This document shows, one piece after another, positions 34,476 to 47,139 of a DNA stretch of 64,000 nucleotides; positions within the stretch are counted from its first letter, which is position 1; every line of letters begins with the position of its first letter. Source of the DNA: Wolfiporia cocos. Taxonomy: Eukaryota; Basidiomycota; Agaricomycetes; Polyporales; Phaeolaceae. Under the pieces are notes generated by a model. That model was not told where the DNA came from and did no database searches. It was given only the letters and a program-made list of their open reading frames with translations. Both the position numbers and the translations under genes were made by a program. The stretch covers positions 2,976,001 to 3,040,000 of the forward strand of contig JACCLO010000003.1 in assembly GCA_029448655.1 (NCBI GenBank). Reading direction: 5' to 3'.

Positions 34476-35983
34476 CAAGCCACACCCGGGCGCGCCACCA
34501 CTACACCGGATCTGCCGGACGTGTCACCGCTCTCGTCCCAATTAACTCGAGATCCGCGCCCTTGCAGCACTCATCTTGATTCACGGCGCCAGCTAGAGCT
34601 CCCAATCTGCCCATCGTCTACGCTATCATCCGTCAACACCATGTCTCGCTTCTTCCGGTCGCATCTGCGTTTTCAATGCATTCTCTGTGATATGCGTGCT
34701 TTAAGTGTGCACGCGGCCATCGGTGCGCTACGTTCCGCACTATACATCACACTGCTGCATTGCGGAAAATTTAATCTGGTGACACCTAAATCGCAATCTG
34801 CTCGCAGTCTGCACAGATTCCGAATTTTGTGCTTAACGTTCAGCGCCGGCCCGCGCCGTCTGGACTGTTAGACTGCGCTTCGGGCCCCCGTGCACTCGTC
34901 AAGATGGGCATCCGGAGGTCGGAGCGCCACTTGCTGCTAGTCCGCCTCTGAGCTAGCGCAGGGCACGAAACACGCGTGGCTCTTCGTGCAATTCATAGGA
35001 CACGATGTCCAGTCAGAAGTACGCGTGTGTGATTCACGCCGCAGAGGCCGCCGCAAAGACGCGATCGCCGCCCATCGTGTCCGGCAGCCACGACAATTTC
35101 AAATCCCCCTATCTCAATGAAGGCGTTTTCATTCGAGAAGTCATGCATTTGAACAGGGACATGCATCGTTCGTTCATGCGACCGTTCTCGACTCGAGCCA
35201 AAGTCCATTTGCATCAAACTTTAGGGGTGGATAGGCTCGACGGCTCGCTGTGCCAGCGTTCTCGTCATGTCCAGAGTGCCTGCGTGAGAGATTGGAGCTG
35301 AAATTGATGCTGATGGCCCGAGCGCTAATGCATGATGGCCAAGCTGGCGACATCGCATACGTTCGCCAACGGGAGCGGTCGGATGGCATCAGGGAAGGTA
35401 GGCAAGGAAGCCCTGCGGCGGAGATCTGTGGCTGGAAATTTGTTAGATCAAGTCCTCTTGGCGTTGCACCAGAGCCGCTAATCGGTTATCCCCAGGCGGG
35501 AGCCGTGGGCAGATGTGAGGATGAACGCGGAGCTCCGACTCTGCAGCGTTACTCTGGTCCACGACCGCGAAAAAATCAATTGAAAATGCAGTGACGCCAA
35601 CTCATGTCGAGCTCTTGCAGAAGCCACCGTAAACAAAAACAAGACTTCATGTTTTATCGGTATCATTGACCCATGATTGGCATCGTGAATTAATAGTGTA
35701 CATTTCGTAGCAACGTTCGGTGAGGTTCATCGAAAGGAAGACAATAGACAACCACATCAACAACAAAAACCCGTATAAGTCGTCAATCGGAAGTATCGTA
35801 CTCGTTACACATTAGGACTTGGCCTTCGTGAGATACGTGCAGCATGATGGTGGGGTTGAGGGAGCCCAAGTGGGTATTTGCGGGTGGAGAGGAGGCGGGG
35901 GGAAGGTGGCGAGAGGGGTTGGGATGGGGACCGAGGTGGGGTAAAAGGCGAAAGAATGATAAGAGGGGAGGAGGTAACGGCCC
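34476..35983. other. Intergenic, no gene supported
   Basis: Plus frames at 34521-34871 and 35005-35594 lack recognisable features and do not continue by splicing. The right part (35800-35983) is the 3' flank of the hexose transporter. Confidence 0.4.
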
Positions 35984-37752
35984 TTAGACCTTTTCCGCAG
36001 ACGCCTTCTCGTCCATGTGCGTCTTGTTCTGCACGTCCGCGGCATGAACATCGTTCTCGACAAGCTGCCTACGGTACTTGGCGCTGGTGATCGGCGTCGA
36101 GTTGAGGTAAAGCAGGTCAATCTGCTCGAGCGAGAGACCCTTGGTCTCGGGAATGCAGAAGTATGTGAAGATGCCCGCGCCTGCGCACGTTGCGCCCCAG
36201 ATGAAGAACACCTTCGACTGAAGGTCCGCGTTGCCCGCTCCCGAGTCAACGAGGTAAGGAGTCGCGTACGCGATCGCCCAGTTCCAGAGCCAGTTGGAGG
36301 CGACAGACATGGACATGGCCTTGGCACGCACGTTGAGCGGGAAGATCTCGCCAACAACAATCCATGCTGCGCATTGTCAATATCAGCATGATGTGGATTT
36401 TTTTTCTAAAACGAGAACTCACCGATGGGACCCCAAGTTGACGCAAAGGCGGCGATGTAGATGCAGACGAGCGCAATGAGCGCCTGCTGGCCGGACTTGT
36501 CCGTGACGGAGATGGTGACACCGATGATGGCAATGAGGAACTCGCAGACGGTCATCGCGGCCGCGCCCCAGAGAAGCAGCGAGCGACGGCCGAAGCGTTC
36601 GACACCCCACATGCCCGGCAACGTCATGAACACGTTGACGATGTTCGTTGCGACGGAGACGAGGAAGGGATTCGAGATGCCAGAGTTCTTGAAGAACGTC
36701 GTGCCGTCTGCAGGATTTCATGAGTATATGCAGGGAAAGAAGGCGAGAAGACAACGCACAGTAGAAGATGAAGTTGATACCGGTGAGCTGCTGCCACGCC
36801 TGGATGAAGATACCGGAGAGCGTGCGGAGGGCGATCTTGTTGCTCGTGAAGCGGAAGCAGTCGAGATACGAGCTCTCGCCCGCGGCCCTCTCCTCCTCGA
36901 GGTTTGTACGGATGTCATTCAGCTCGAGCTCAAGGTCGGGGTCCGTAGCGGAGTAGCCGGTGAGACGCGAGAGGGCCTTGGCGGCGGCCTCGTCGCGGCC
37001 CTTCTTGATGAGGAAGCGCGGGGACTCGGGGAGGAAGATCATGCCGGTGCAGAGGACGAAGGCCCAGATGAACTGGATCGAGATGGGGATGCGCCACGCG
37101 GCGTGGCTGTCGCGGTTCTTGGTGGAGTTGTTGATCACGGACGCGAGCAGGAGACCGATGGTGACGGCCCATTGGTAGCCGGCGACGACCGCGCCACGAA
37201 TCCACTTGGGCGAACACTCGGACTGGTACATGGGGATGAGGGTGGAGACGAGGCCGACACCGAGACCGGCAAAGACACGTCCGACGACGAAGGTCGCAAT
37301 GTTGGACGAGCCGGTCTGGAGGGCAACACCGAGGGAGAAGACGAGGCAGGCGAGCTGGATACCGAAGCGACGACCGATGATATCGGCGACTGGTGCACCG
37401 AGGAGGGCACCTGTGGGATAGAGTGATCAGGCTGAGCAGCCGGTGAGCAAAAATATCGTTAGCGCTCACCGAAGAAGGTACCCGCGGAGAGGATGGAAAC
37501 GACGAGGGAGGAACGTTTGGAGGGGAGGTAGTAGCCGTTCGTGCAACTGTCGGCGGCAAGGGAGGCGGGACAGGGACTACCAAAGAGATGGAGCCAGTCG
37601 GACATCTCTATGATGCCAGAGATGGTACCGGTGTCGTATCCGAAGAGGATGCCACCAAAGGCGGCGAAGGCGGTCATGAGGATGCCGGCGAGCGTGTTCC
37701 TGGGGGCGTTGGCACCGATGCCGGCGCCCGTGGCAGCAGGACCACCAGCCAT
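35984..37752 (-). CDS. Hexose/sugar transporter of the major facilitator superfamily
   Basis: This is a plasma-membrane proton-symport or facilitator-type sugar carrier with 12 expected membrane helices. The start at 37752 gives MAGGPAATGAG, then the first helix with GILFGYDTGTISGI. Motifs in order: IGRRFGIQ (loop 2-3), IPMYQSECSPKWIRGAVV, QWAVTIGLLLASVINN, WRIPISIQFIWAF, the PESPRFLIKKGR signature before the central loop, IQAWQQLTGINFIFYYG, GMWGVERFGRRSLLLWG, STWGPIGEFAWIVVGEIFPL, and PETKGLSLEQIDLLYLN near the end. The stop is at 35984-35986. Introns interrupt after AGTFFG, FIFY and near GPIGEF. The QQLTGINFIFYYG block fits monosaccharide carriers. GC-rich codon use makes the antisense strand look open (for example 36461-37426), which is a shadow. 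Confidence 0.92.
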
Positions 37753-37840
37753 TGGGGATTGTGGTGAGGGGGGAGAGGCGGTACGGGGGTGTGGAGACGA
37801 GTTGGCACTCAACGAGGGAAAAGGGCGGCGGGGGGGGGGG

Positions 37841-37850
37841 GCTTTTATAG
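37841..37850 (-). promoter_or_regulatory. TATA box of the hexose transporter
   Basis: CTATAAAAGC on the minus strand lies about 90 nt upstream of the transporter ATG. A G homopolymer of more than ten bases sits directly beside it on the plus strand (about 37828-37841), so promoter length may vary between strains. Confidence 0.65.
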
Positions 37851-39191
37851 GAATTGGGACGGGGCTTGGGCGGGGAAGAGACGCGCGAGGACGACCGCAT
37901 GGGACGGTGATGGGATCTGACTGATGCGATCTACCCCAGGCACAGAGGACGGGGACCCTGCCGCCCCCACATTTCTCCGCGTCCAGCCCCGGATCTCGCA
38001 TCGCCCCTTGCGACGCGTTGAGTACACTCGTGGTGCGGTGCGTTGGCGGGTGGGTGGACGCTGGAGGGTGGGTGGACGCTGGCGGGTGAACGCTGGTGGG
38101 CGCTCTGGCGGCACAGAGGCGTGCTGCACGCGGCGGACATGGGGCTGGGCGAGCGACGCGACGCGGCTGCGATCGATCGAGACGCAAGAGGCTCCGAGGG
38201 TGCTCTCGTCTTGTCCGCGCGCATGGGCCATCGCCGGTGGCAGGCACGGGGATTGCAATGCAGACTCGGGGCGGACGGCCGCAGCGCTGAGGGTGCGCCC
38301 TGCAATGGGATGCCCAAGCAGGAGGTCTGGGCTGTGCGCGACGTGACAGGCGGGCCTTGCGTGGCGTTTCATTGCGTTTGCCGGGTTCAGCCTGAACGTC
38401 GCGACGGCGGGAGCAGTCCACGCGGGGAAGATGACTCGCCTGTGCCTGCGAAAGGTCCGTCCGTCGTGCGCCGGCCGCCTTGTGCGACGCGGCGTCCATT
38501 GTTGTCGCGCGAGGAAGATCCGGTGGCAGCTCGCAAGTGTCGGCGCTTTGTCACTCCCGCGCCCGCCGGGGGTGCACCCGGGGTCCTGCTGCCCCCGCGC
38601 GGCATGTGATTCGCCCCAGTGCGGGGGTGGGCTTCGCAACTCGCTTCGCGTATTCTCGCACTGAATAGCACAGTGCGGGGAAAGCGTGCGCCCCGCACCC
38701 GCCTCGCTCGGCGTGCGCGGAAGCCACGGGCACCGTGAGGGGCGTGAGGGGTGGCCTCGACCACTGTGGGGACACTGGGCAGCCTGGCGCCCGTCATGGC
38801 TGGGCCACCCTCCGTGCTGCACGCTGCTCTGCTCGTTCCGGTGTGATGGATGCTCTCACAGAGCTCACGGGGGTCCAAGCTCGAAGACGGCGGCATGACG
38901 CCGTGCTGCGCAGCATCCCCGGGAAACCCGCTTGACCGTAAAGCGGACTCGCGTCCCCTGCAGCCCACATGCAAACACGTCAAGCTGCACACGCCGCTCC
39001 TTGGCACGCGCACAATTGGCCCACGCGTCTCGATCGCATCACGCTCCATTGCCGGCACTCTACCATACACGATCAGGGCTACACGCTACCCCGCAACGCC
39101 CATCAGCACGCATGTACACTTCCATCAATACAGTAGTATTATTGTCCCTTTCCACTCTCGTGGGCCCCGCCTCCTTTTACAAAGCGTGTAT
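37851..39191. other. GC-rich intergenic block with short tandem repeats
   Basis: This 1.3-kb stretch is markedly GC-rich and therefore open in several frames on both strands, but no frame has protein motifs. GGGTGGACGCTGG units repeat three to four times at 38045-38105. It separates the starts or ends of two metabolic genes and may be regulatory. Confidence 0.45.
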
Positions 39192-41572
39192 TCACCGCCC
39201 GAGCAGCCCCTCCAGAATCGCCTTCACGCCCCACGCACCCGGGTCGGGCACCTGCTCGCTGCGCAGGCGGTCGCCCTCCACGTACGCACTGCGTCCTGCC
39301 TTTGCCTCCAGGTCCCGCGTCCGCACCGCCGCGTCCCCCGCCGCCTTCACCGCCCCGCCAAAGTCCGCCCCGTCGCTCCCTGACAGCACCCGCACGAACG
39401 CGTCCAGAGGGTCCACCAGTGTGCGCGACGGCGGACGCGCCCGCGTGTATGTGTACAGCTGCTCGAGCGCCGCAGAGAGCGCGCGCGACCAGTGCGCAGG
39501 GGTCAGCGTATTGGCAGAACCAGAGCGTGTGGATTGCAGGCCCTGTGCGAGCGCGGAGAAGAAGATGCTGCACGAGGCTGAGTCCGTGCCCCGCCAGTGG
39601 CAGTGGAATGCACTTACGAGTAGAGCGCACCGCTCGTCCCGCCCATCTGCTCCTCGGCAACCCTCGAGACTGCAATGACGGACGCGACTACGTCCTCGCC
39701 CGAGATCCTGCCACTGTCCGTCTCCCGCAGCACACCTGCATCGAGTCAGCACATACCGCGATGCAAAGAGACTCTGCTCACCGTTTGCGCCATCTTTCAG
39801 CGTCAGGCCACAATCCCCGTCTCCCGCGATGCTGTCCATGCGCGTCAGCTCCGGCTCCGCCTGCACGACCGCCGCGCATGCCCGTCGCACAGCAGCGACA
39901 TATGCGCCCGGGTCTGCCGCGCGCAGCGTCGCGCCGCCGCGCACCGCGGCCACGGGAGCAGTGCCTTGCGTTTGCTTGATCTGCTCCGCCGCAGGGAGCG
40001 GCTGTGAGCCTGCGGACCATTTCCAGCCCGGTACCTCGGGCTTCTCGTCGAGCAGCGAGAGAAGGAGCGACGCGGCCGGCGCCTCAGACGCGGAAGCGGG
40101 CGGGAGGAGCAACACTGTGATGGAAAAGCCGGGCATGTTCAGGCTCGTCTGTAACGCCATCAACGGTGAGCGATGGCGAGGTCTAAATTAAGCACGGCAC
40201 ACACCATGAATGTCCCCGAGAGCACACGCTCGATCGTGTACCCCTGCGCCTCCAACGCGATGCGCGTCTCGCGCACAATAGCGGTCATCTCGAGTTCGCT
40301 CGTCCCACCGAGGTCGTTCACGAGCAGCACGAGACGGTCCTTGCCGGTGAACGGCAGGAACGAGCGTTCCGAATCCGTAGTCGACGTGAGCAGCTCGAGC
40401 AGTTGCGGGATCAGCTCGCTCAGCGGCGGAACGGGCGACAAGCGGCGGTGTCCCGGCTCGTTGTGGATGCCCATCCCGATTTCGATCTCCGACGCCTTTA
40501 GGTGCGACTCGCCTGCGGCGGTCCCGGGAACCTAGAGAGGCACATAAAATTAGACGTGGACAGCATAGAGGCAGGAGAGGAAGCGTACGTGGCAGTGCTC
40601 GAGCCCGACGCCGATGGTGCCGACGTGCGATGCAACATATTGGGCAATGTTGTAGACTTCATCGAGGCTGCCGCCTCTCTTCGCGAGCGCCCCCGCAATT
40701 TTGTAGACTAGGCACGTACCGGCGAGGCCGCTGCGTGTCACGATGAGATTGTGTATCGAGAGCGAACAAACACGAGCGTACCGCCTGCCGACGATCTTGC
40801 CCTGAGTCTTACCCACGGCGACATCGTCGCTGACAATGACAAACTTGACGCGGTCCGCTCTGTCGGGATGGAGAGCGGCATACTGCTCCTTGGCGAGCCC
40901 GAAGTTCAGGATGTCGCCGGTGTAGTTCCTGGTGATCGATCTCGTCAGCTGACTATGACGCAGCGGGGGAACGTAGTGCTCACTTGACGATGATGACGGC
41001 CCTGGGTGACGCCAAGGGTCAGCGTTTGCGGTGACGATGGTCTGACGGGACTTACCCCTTGTCGTTCTCCGTCAGCTGGATCGCGCGGCGCACCTGGCTC
41101 GCATTTGGCGACGCGAAGATGCTCCCGCAGGCGGCAGCTGCCAAGTGTGCTGTGTCACCCTCTCGAATACATCAGACTGCGAATTGGCTCACCTGTGAGC
41201 ATGCCGTCGCCTACGGTTGCCGCTCCCGTTTAGCGTGATATTGATAAAGCAGCGATGGGGTACTCACCGACGAAGCCTGCGTGTGCGGGTTCATGGCCCG
41301 ACCCTCCTCCACAGATCAGCGCGACCTTGGAGCGGTCCGGGTTAGCAACGTAGACAACTGGTGCGGATCAAATGTCAGTAAGAGGATATCAGATGGCGGA
41401 ACAGGGCCCACCTTTGTCTGCAACATCAAGTGCGATCTGAGGGTTGAGTGAACAGAGACCCTGAAGGGACTCAACGACGAGATTCTCCGGCGCGTTTGTA
41501 AAGTGTTTCGCTGGGAGACAGTCAACACGACGAGCGGATTGAGATTGCTAAATGCGCACATTGGATAGACAT
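39192..41572 (-). CDS. DAK1: Dihydroxyacetone (glycerone) kinase
   Basis: ATP-dependent kinase converting dihydroxyacetone to its phosphate, used in glycerol and methanol metabolism and in detoxifying dihydroxyacetone. I place the start at 41572: a 13-nt first exon (MSIQ plus one base) splices over a 47-nt intron to SKHFTNAPENLVVESLQGLC. The DhaK half follows: VVYVANPDRSKVALICGGGS with GHEPAHAGFVG (substrate-binding His), GDGMLTAAACGSIFASPNAS, VIIVKNYTGDILNFGLAKEQ, GKTQGKIVGRRGLAGTCLV, VGTIGVGLEHCHVPG and LLVNDLGGTSELEM. The DhaL half has SIAGDGDCGLTLKDGA (Mg-ATP aspartates) and ends with the Ala-rich EAKAGRSAYVEGDRLRSEQV, stop at 39192. The gene has many introns, and the 3' half is very GC-rich. 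Confidence 0.93.
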
Positions 41573-42261
41573 GATGTGTCCAGGCGGGTAGTGTGCAGAT
41601 CGCAGAGCCACCTGTTGTAGTTTATATACAATCTCCACCGCGATGCAATTGGTTGGTCGAGTTGGAACCCGTATTCCGGCCGCGGGACGGGCCCTGCGCG
41701 TGAGGCTCTGGGTGTGACCAGAAAGACGAGGTCGCTCCGGGCCGCGGGATCGCCCAACGACGTGCAACAACCTAGACGGCGGTAGAACGCGAACAGGAGC
41801 AAGCAGGAAAGATTATTGGCTGCTCGTCTGTCCGAGACGAGTGGCCACGGCTCGGCTGGGCTGTCGTTCGTGTCATTTCGTGGGGCGGAGGCCTGGGTCG
41901 TCTCACTGGGCGCGCTGAGACAAATTGCTCACCGTCGGGCTGCAAAATTACGATATGGCGTACGGCCCGTGCGTATGCTTCTCTATCGACTCGTGCATCA
42001 GCGCAGGTATCCGCCTCCGAGGGCATCCGTATATCTTTTGCGAGAATCTGCAGCGGCCTGTGGCAGTGGTCGAGCCGCACGTGGGTTTATGAGATCGATA
42101 ACAGCCTTGTAAAAAGAGATTACAAACCTCGAAACCTGCCAGCTCCTTACACAAGGCACGCGCGTCCCGCCGCTTGAACATATTCTGCTCCTTCATTACG
42201 CTCATTTCAAAGAGTCTGTTTTGCCTCGCTTACTTTCTAGCAAGTTCTCTTAGCTGCCCTC
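41573..42261. promoter_or_regulatory. Divergent intergenic region between DAK1 and the ubiquitin protease
   Basis: About 690 bp separates two divergent start codons, so both promoters lie here. No clear TATA box pair or conserved site stands out. Confidence 0.5.
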
Positions 42262-45200
42262 ATGCTTATTCCGTCATCCCCACCCTCATCTCCGCCTCTG
42301 ATTGCCCAGGATTCTACGAACAACAGCCGCAAAAGACAGCGCTCTCAGTCCATGTCATCCGCGCCTTCGTCCTCGCCCAAGCGTGCCGCTTCCAGCGAAC
42401 CCCTTCAGGACGCGGGCCGCCCTGCTTCTGGCCAGACGCAAGACTTGTCTGCACTTTCCGTTGAGGATAGTGTTGAAACAGACATTGACGCTTATATGGC
42501 AGAGCAAGCGCAAGGCCAGGATTTTCCCTGCACCGCGCCTGTGTCAGCCGCTTCTCCCGCGGAAAGGCTGGCCACTGTCGAGGAACTGTGCAATGCGCCG
42601 CTGCGTGTCGGCGAGACTTGGTATGTCGTCTCTACCCCGTGGTTCAGGCGGTGGCGGAAGGCGTGCACTGGGGAGGTGGACAAGGAAGGCGGCGTGGATG
42701 AACACGACCTCGGCCCGGTCGACAATTCAACCATCGTGGACCCTGCAGACGACACAATGATCTCCACAGCTGCGACCAATGACGACTACGAGTTTGTGCC
42801 GGAGCAGGTGTGGAATTGGTTTGTCGAACAGTACGTTACGCGCGTGGCACCACCGCCACTGAGCGTACTGACACGCGATCGCAGATACGGACAGCCACGC
42901 TTGTCATTTCCGCGTCGTGTTATATCGATCGGAGTTCAAGAAGAAGCTCAGTTAGAGCTACATCCTCCACGAGTCAGGGTTCATGTCGTCGTACCGACCG
43001 TAGTGCCTGGCGTTGTCGTTCCTCCGCGCACCATCACGATTTCCGTCAAGGACACCATCAACGAGGTCCGTAAAGGGGTAGAGAACGCGCTCGAAGCTCA
43101 CGACAGTCGAGTCTACCGCATCTGGAAGCTTGCCGACAGTAGTGATGAGTGGACGCAGGCATCATGTACGCCAGAACAACTCAAGGCACGCGGAGGCACG
43201 CTTCTCGGGCTGAACGAACAGAGCACAGTTGAGGACGAGTTGATACAGGCGGGAGATAGTCTGGCCGTCGAATCTCAGCTGGAAGGCAAATGGGTCGTGG
43301 ATGCAAGTGAGGTACCTGCGCAGCCTGGGACCATGTCTACGTCAACATCGCGTTCGACCAACACGGAATCATCTACGCCGAAACTGTTCAGCTCTGGGAG
43401 TGATTTCTTCAGCCAAATGCAGTCATCAGTATCAAAGCCTGCACCCGCCGTAAAGTCGGACTCGAGTCTCATGGTGGTTCGTTCGAAGGGCCCAGGGCAA
43501 GAACCAGGGATTGTGGGCCTTGGGAATATGTGAGTAGGGCCACGCAATGCTGGGATCGAGGCTCAGGGTTGTGCAGGGGCAACACATGTTTTATGAACTC
43601 GGCGCTACAATGTCTGGCCCACACGAAGGAGTTAACTGATTATTTTCTCTGTGAGTATATAGTGAAATTCATGCAAAATCAGGCTGACTGAACGACAGCC
43701 GGCGTGTACGAGGAGGAGCTGAACTTCGACAACCCGCTCGGCATGCATGGCGCCATCGCACAAGCATTCGGTGCGCTCTTGCAGCGCATATGGGCCGACA
43801 ACCCGATCAGCAGCTCATACTCTCCTCGCGAGTTCAAACAGGCTTTGCAGCGATTTGCACCGCAGTTTAGTGGTTATCAGCAGCATGACTCACAAGAACT
43901 TGTCGCTTTCCTTCTCGATGGCCTACACGAGGACCTCAACCGCGTGCATCAGAAACCGTACGTCGAAAAACCCGATTGGGAGGGGGACGGCGACTTGGAT
44001 CTTGTGAAGCTCGCACGCACGTCTTGGGAAGGGTACATGAAGCGGAACGACAGCGTGATCGTCGACCTATTTCAAGGTCAATACCAAAGCACTCTCGTGT
44101 GTCCTGAGTGTGACAAGGTGCGATGATTGCCCCTGTAAAGCCATTTATACCCGATATACTCGCTAACGGAGAAGACGTAGGTCTCCATCACGTTCGACCC
44201 ATTCATGTACTTGACGCTTCCCCTGCCCGTCAATAAGAAGTGGCAACACACGGTCCATTTTGTTCCTTGGGATGTCACCAAAGCACACGTCAGAGTATGT
44301 CCTTTCTATAACTGAGGTCTCGGCTCAACGGTTGATGTGTCAATCTGTAGGTGCCTGTCGAGATTAACAGAGAGGCTTCTTTCAAAGACCTACGGCAACT
44401 CCTGGGCCGATGGATGAACGTTGATCCCGACTACGTGAGTCCATGTATCGGCAACCTAATTTGCTGTTAACTGAACTCGACGGTACGTAGCTACTCACAA
44501 TCGAGACGTTCAATCATCGCATCTACAAAGATCTCGACGACACTTGTCTGGTCGGTGAGATGGCCGATAGCGATGTCATCATGTGTTTTGAACTGCCATG
44601 CCCTGCACGGCAGAGCAAAACATACAAAACACAGCCTGAAGACGCATACATCGTCCCTGTTTTCTTGTCAGAGTCGGGGCCGCCTCGTACTACCTTCGGT
44701 GGGCGCGGTCAAAACCTCTTTGGAGAGCCCTTTATCGTCGTGGTTGACCATGAGCAGGCAACAAATCCTGACGCCATGTACGACCTGGTCGTCGACCGCC
44801 TGCAACAGTGGACTGACCATGTCCGCGACCTGTACACCTGGGAAGTGAGCACGCCTAGCTCGCAACTAGTGCAGATTCCAATGCCAGGACTGCCGATTGT
44901 AGAATCTCTCACGGAGATCAAGGAAGATGGAGCTGTCGTTGAGCTCGTACCCGAAGAGAGCGACATTGCGGACGAGAAGACATCCGTAGTGCAGGACCAT
45001 GATGACATGATCATGACAGACGAAGAGCCTCGCAAAGTCGGTACGAAGAAGGATATCTTCAGACTCCGCCTCCAGGGGGGGACCAACGTGAAGTATGGCG
45101 CAAGCTATAGCAGCACTACACAGCGCTTCGAGACATGGGAACAGCGCGCGAGCCTAGCGAACGCTTCGCCTAATGCGCCATCACCACTAGAGCTCTTGAA

Positions 45201-46595
45201 GGAGGGCGATGCGTTCTATTGCGAGTTCGATGAGAACATGAAGGCATACTACTTTGGCGACGCGCACAAGGGCTATGAACACGCACGGTGGGCACGATAC
45301 GAGGACTTTTATCATCCGGAACTTATCGCCAGTCGGAAGGCCGCTGCGGCCAAGAAAAGCAAGGGGATTTCACTCCAAGACTGTTTAGATGAATTCACCC
45401 GTGAGGAAAAGTTGAGCGAAGAGGATTTGTGGTACTGTCCGCGCTGCAAGAAGCATCAGCAAGCTACCAAACGGTTCGATTTGTGGAAAGTTCCCGACGT
45501 CCTCGTTGTCCATCTGAAGAGGTTCAGCAATAGCCGGACGTTGAGAGACAAGATTGACACGCTCGTCGACTTTCCGGTAGAAGGTCTGGATATCTCTGGA
45601 ATGGTAGGCGAGCGCAAGATTGCCAGGAGATTATCAAAGAGCGGCATTGACATCACTCAAATGGGTTTGGGCGGCTTGGACGAGCCCCTCGTGTACGATC
45701 TGTTCGCTGTGGATGAACATTTGGGTGGCCTTGGCGGTGGTCATTACCGCGCCTACGCATATAACCATATTACTGAGAAGTGGTATCACTTCGACGACTC
45801 ATACGTCTCACCGGCTCGGCCGGAAGCTGCAGTGGTTTGTCATCTCTCTATACCTTGTTCATTGGTCTCACGATTGTTTGTCAACTGCGACAGAATGCGA
45901 ATGCATATCTTCTGTTCTATAGGCGACGAACCTCGAAACCTCTGGGCGGCAAGAGTTATGCTTTGGTGGAGACAGTACAGCGCAAGGTAGCACACTCGCA
46001 CTCTGCTGATGCTACATCAGGAATACCGGCTTCTATGGCTCCCGCTGTACAACAATCTCTCGATGGGCCTAGTGGTGATCGGGGAAGCTTTGGCAGTCTC
46101 CCTGGCCTCAGGCAGGCAAGTGAAGGTTGGCCCACACCTCAATCAGTTGCACGCTCGTCTCCTGCGTCATCTTCACCTCCGCCGCTAGAAGACAGCGAAC
46201 TGCCTTCTTTCGAGGAGTCGCAATTCGATGATGTACTGCAATCCTCTCTTGACCCCCTTGCCATCTCGGCGCATTCATTCGACTTTCCAGACCCTTCTGC
46301 AAGGAGCTCGCCCACCTCATCTATAGAGGCTGAAGTAGATGTGGAAGATCTTGACATGGATTTGGATCGCGTAGATGTAAGTCTGGATAGGGAGGGGAAA
46401 CTCGTGACCTCTCTCCAGTCTGCAAGCTTAAACTACCCTGCATCCGGTATGGCATCTATTTTTCTCTCATCAAATTTAGCTGCAGCTTCCTTGTTTATAG
46501 GACCTGAGGGTCAACAAGGCAATCAAGATCACCATTCAATGACAAGGGATAGCTGTAATGTCACATTTTCGGACTTGGACATTGATTCAATATAA
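42262..46595 (+). CDS. UBP12: DUSP/USP-type ubiquitin carboxyl-terminal hydrolase, UBP12-like
   Basis: Cysteine protease that removes ubiquitin from proteins, resembling yeast Ubp12 and human USP4/15. The N-terminus is disordered ([17 protein letters not shown]). A DUSP domain follows ([40 protein letters not shown]), with a 54-nt intron at 42831-42884. A ubiquitin-like part ([20 protein letters not shown]) leads to the catalytic region: Cys box [12 protein letters not shown] with the active-site TGT codon at 43587-43589, [20 protein letters not shown], then VCPECDK and later [20 protein letters not shown] (zinc-ribbon cysteines), [10 protein letters not shown], and His box [11 protein letters not shown] with the His codon at 45742-45744. 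An in-frame stop region after 45840 is removed by an intron before [12 protein letters not shown]. The Ser-rich tail ends at 46595, close to the repeat bed, so its last part may be lineage-specific. Confidence 0.9.
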
Positions 46596-47130
46596 CAGCT
46601 GTTGCATCTGTCCAATACTGCTTACAATAAACCATAGAGCATGACACAACAATATTTAGTGGGTCAATGGGCCTAATCCTGTCTGCTCATAGCACTTGAG
46701 GTCCAAGGGGTCTGTGCATATTGTACTGAGGCCCATATGGTCATTCTGTGCATAAACTATTTGCAGATGATATACACTGACAAGCTTGCCCAGTGTTATC
46801 ACTTTTTTCACTTGCAAAAGAATTGCCTGTCTAGGAAGCCATCTAATCAGGTATACAAAGTGCATTGCTACTGTATACATTGCCTTCAGTAAAGTAATAG
46901 CAGTTGCATCAGTATGATTTGATTACCATACAGTCAAGTGGCAGTGTGCCACTTCATAAATTGACTACTGCCAATGTAACCCTTCAGAAGCTGCAGCATC
47001 ATTGCCTGTAACAAACAGGAGATCTTATGTATACTGCTATGAAATGGATGCCTTATTTTCTATTTGTTCACCATATGCTGCTATTGCATAGTAACTAATC
47101 ACTGATCCTATAATATTCTGTTCCTTTAGC
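46596..47130. other. AT-rich border of the second repeat bed
   Basis: No gene supported. It lies between the ubiquitin protease stop and the first readable part of element A. No LTR terminus was found, so the 5' end of element A, including its reverse transcriptase, is missing or too decayed to see. Confidence 0.4.
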
Positions 47131-47139
47131 CGTTACAGA

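Noticed and set aside
36461..37426. Long plus-strand open frame (321 codons) inside the hexose transporter
   Set aside because: It is antisense to well-conserved transporter exons. Its composition (Glu, Gly, Arg runs) is what GC-rich transporter codons give in antisense.
37924..39070. Several open frames of 140-230 codons on both strands
   Set aside because: High GC removes stop codons in all frames. None shows domain motifs, sensible hydrophobic patterning or splice-joined partners.
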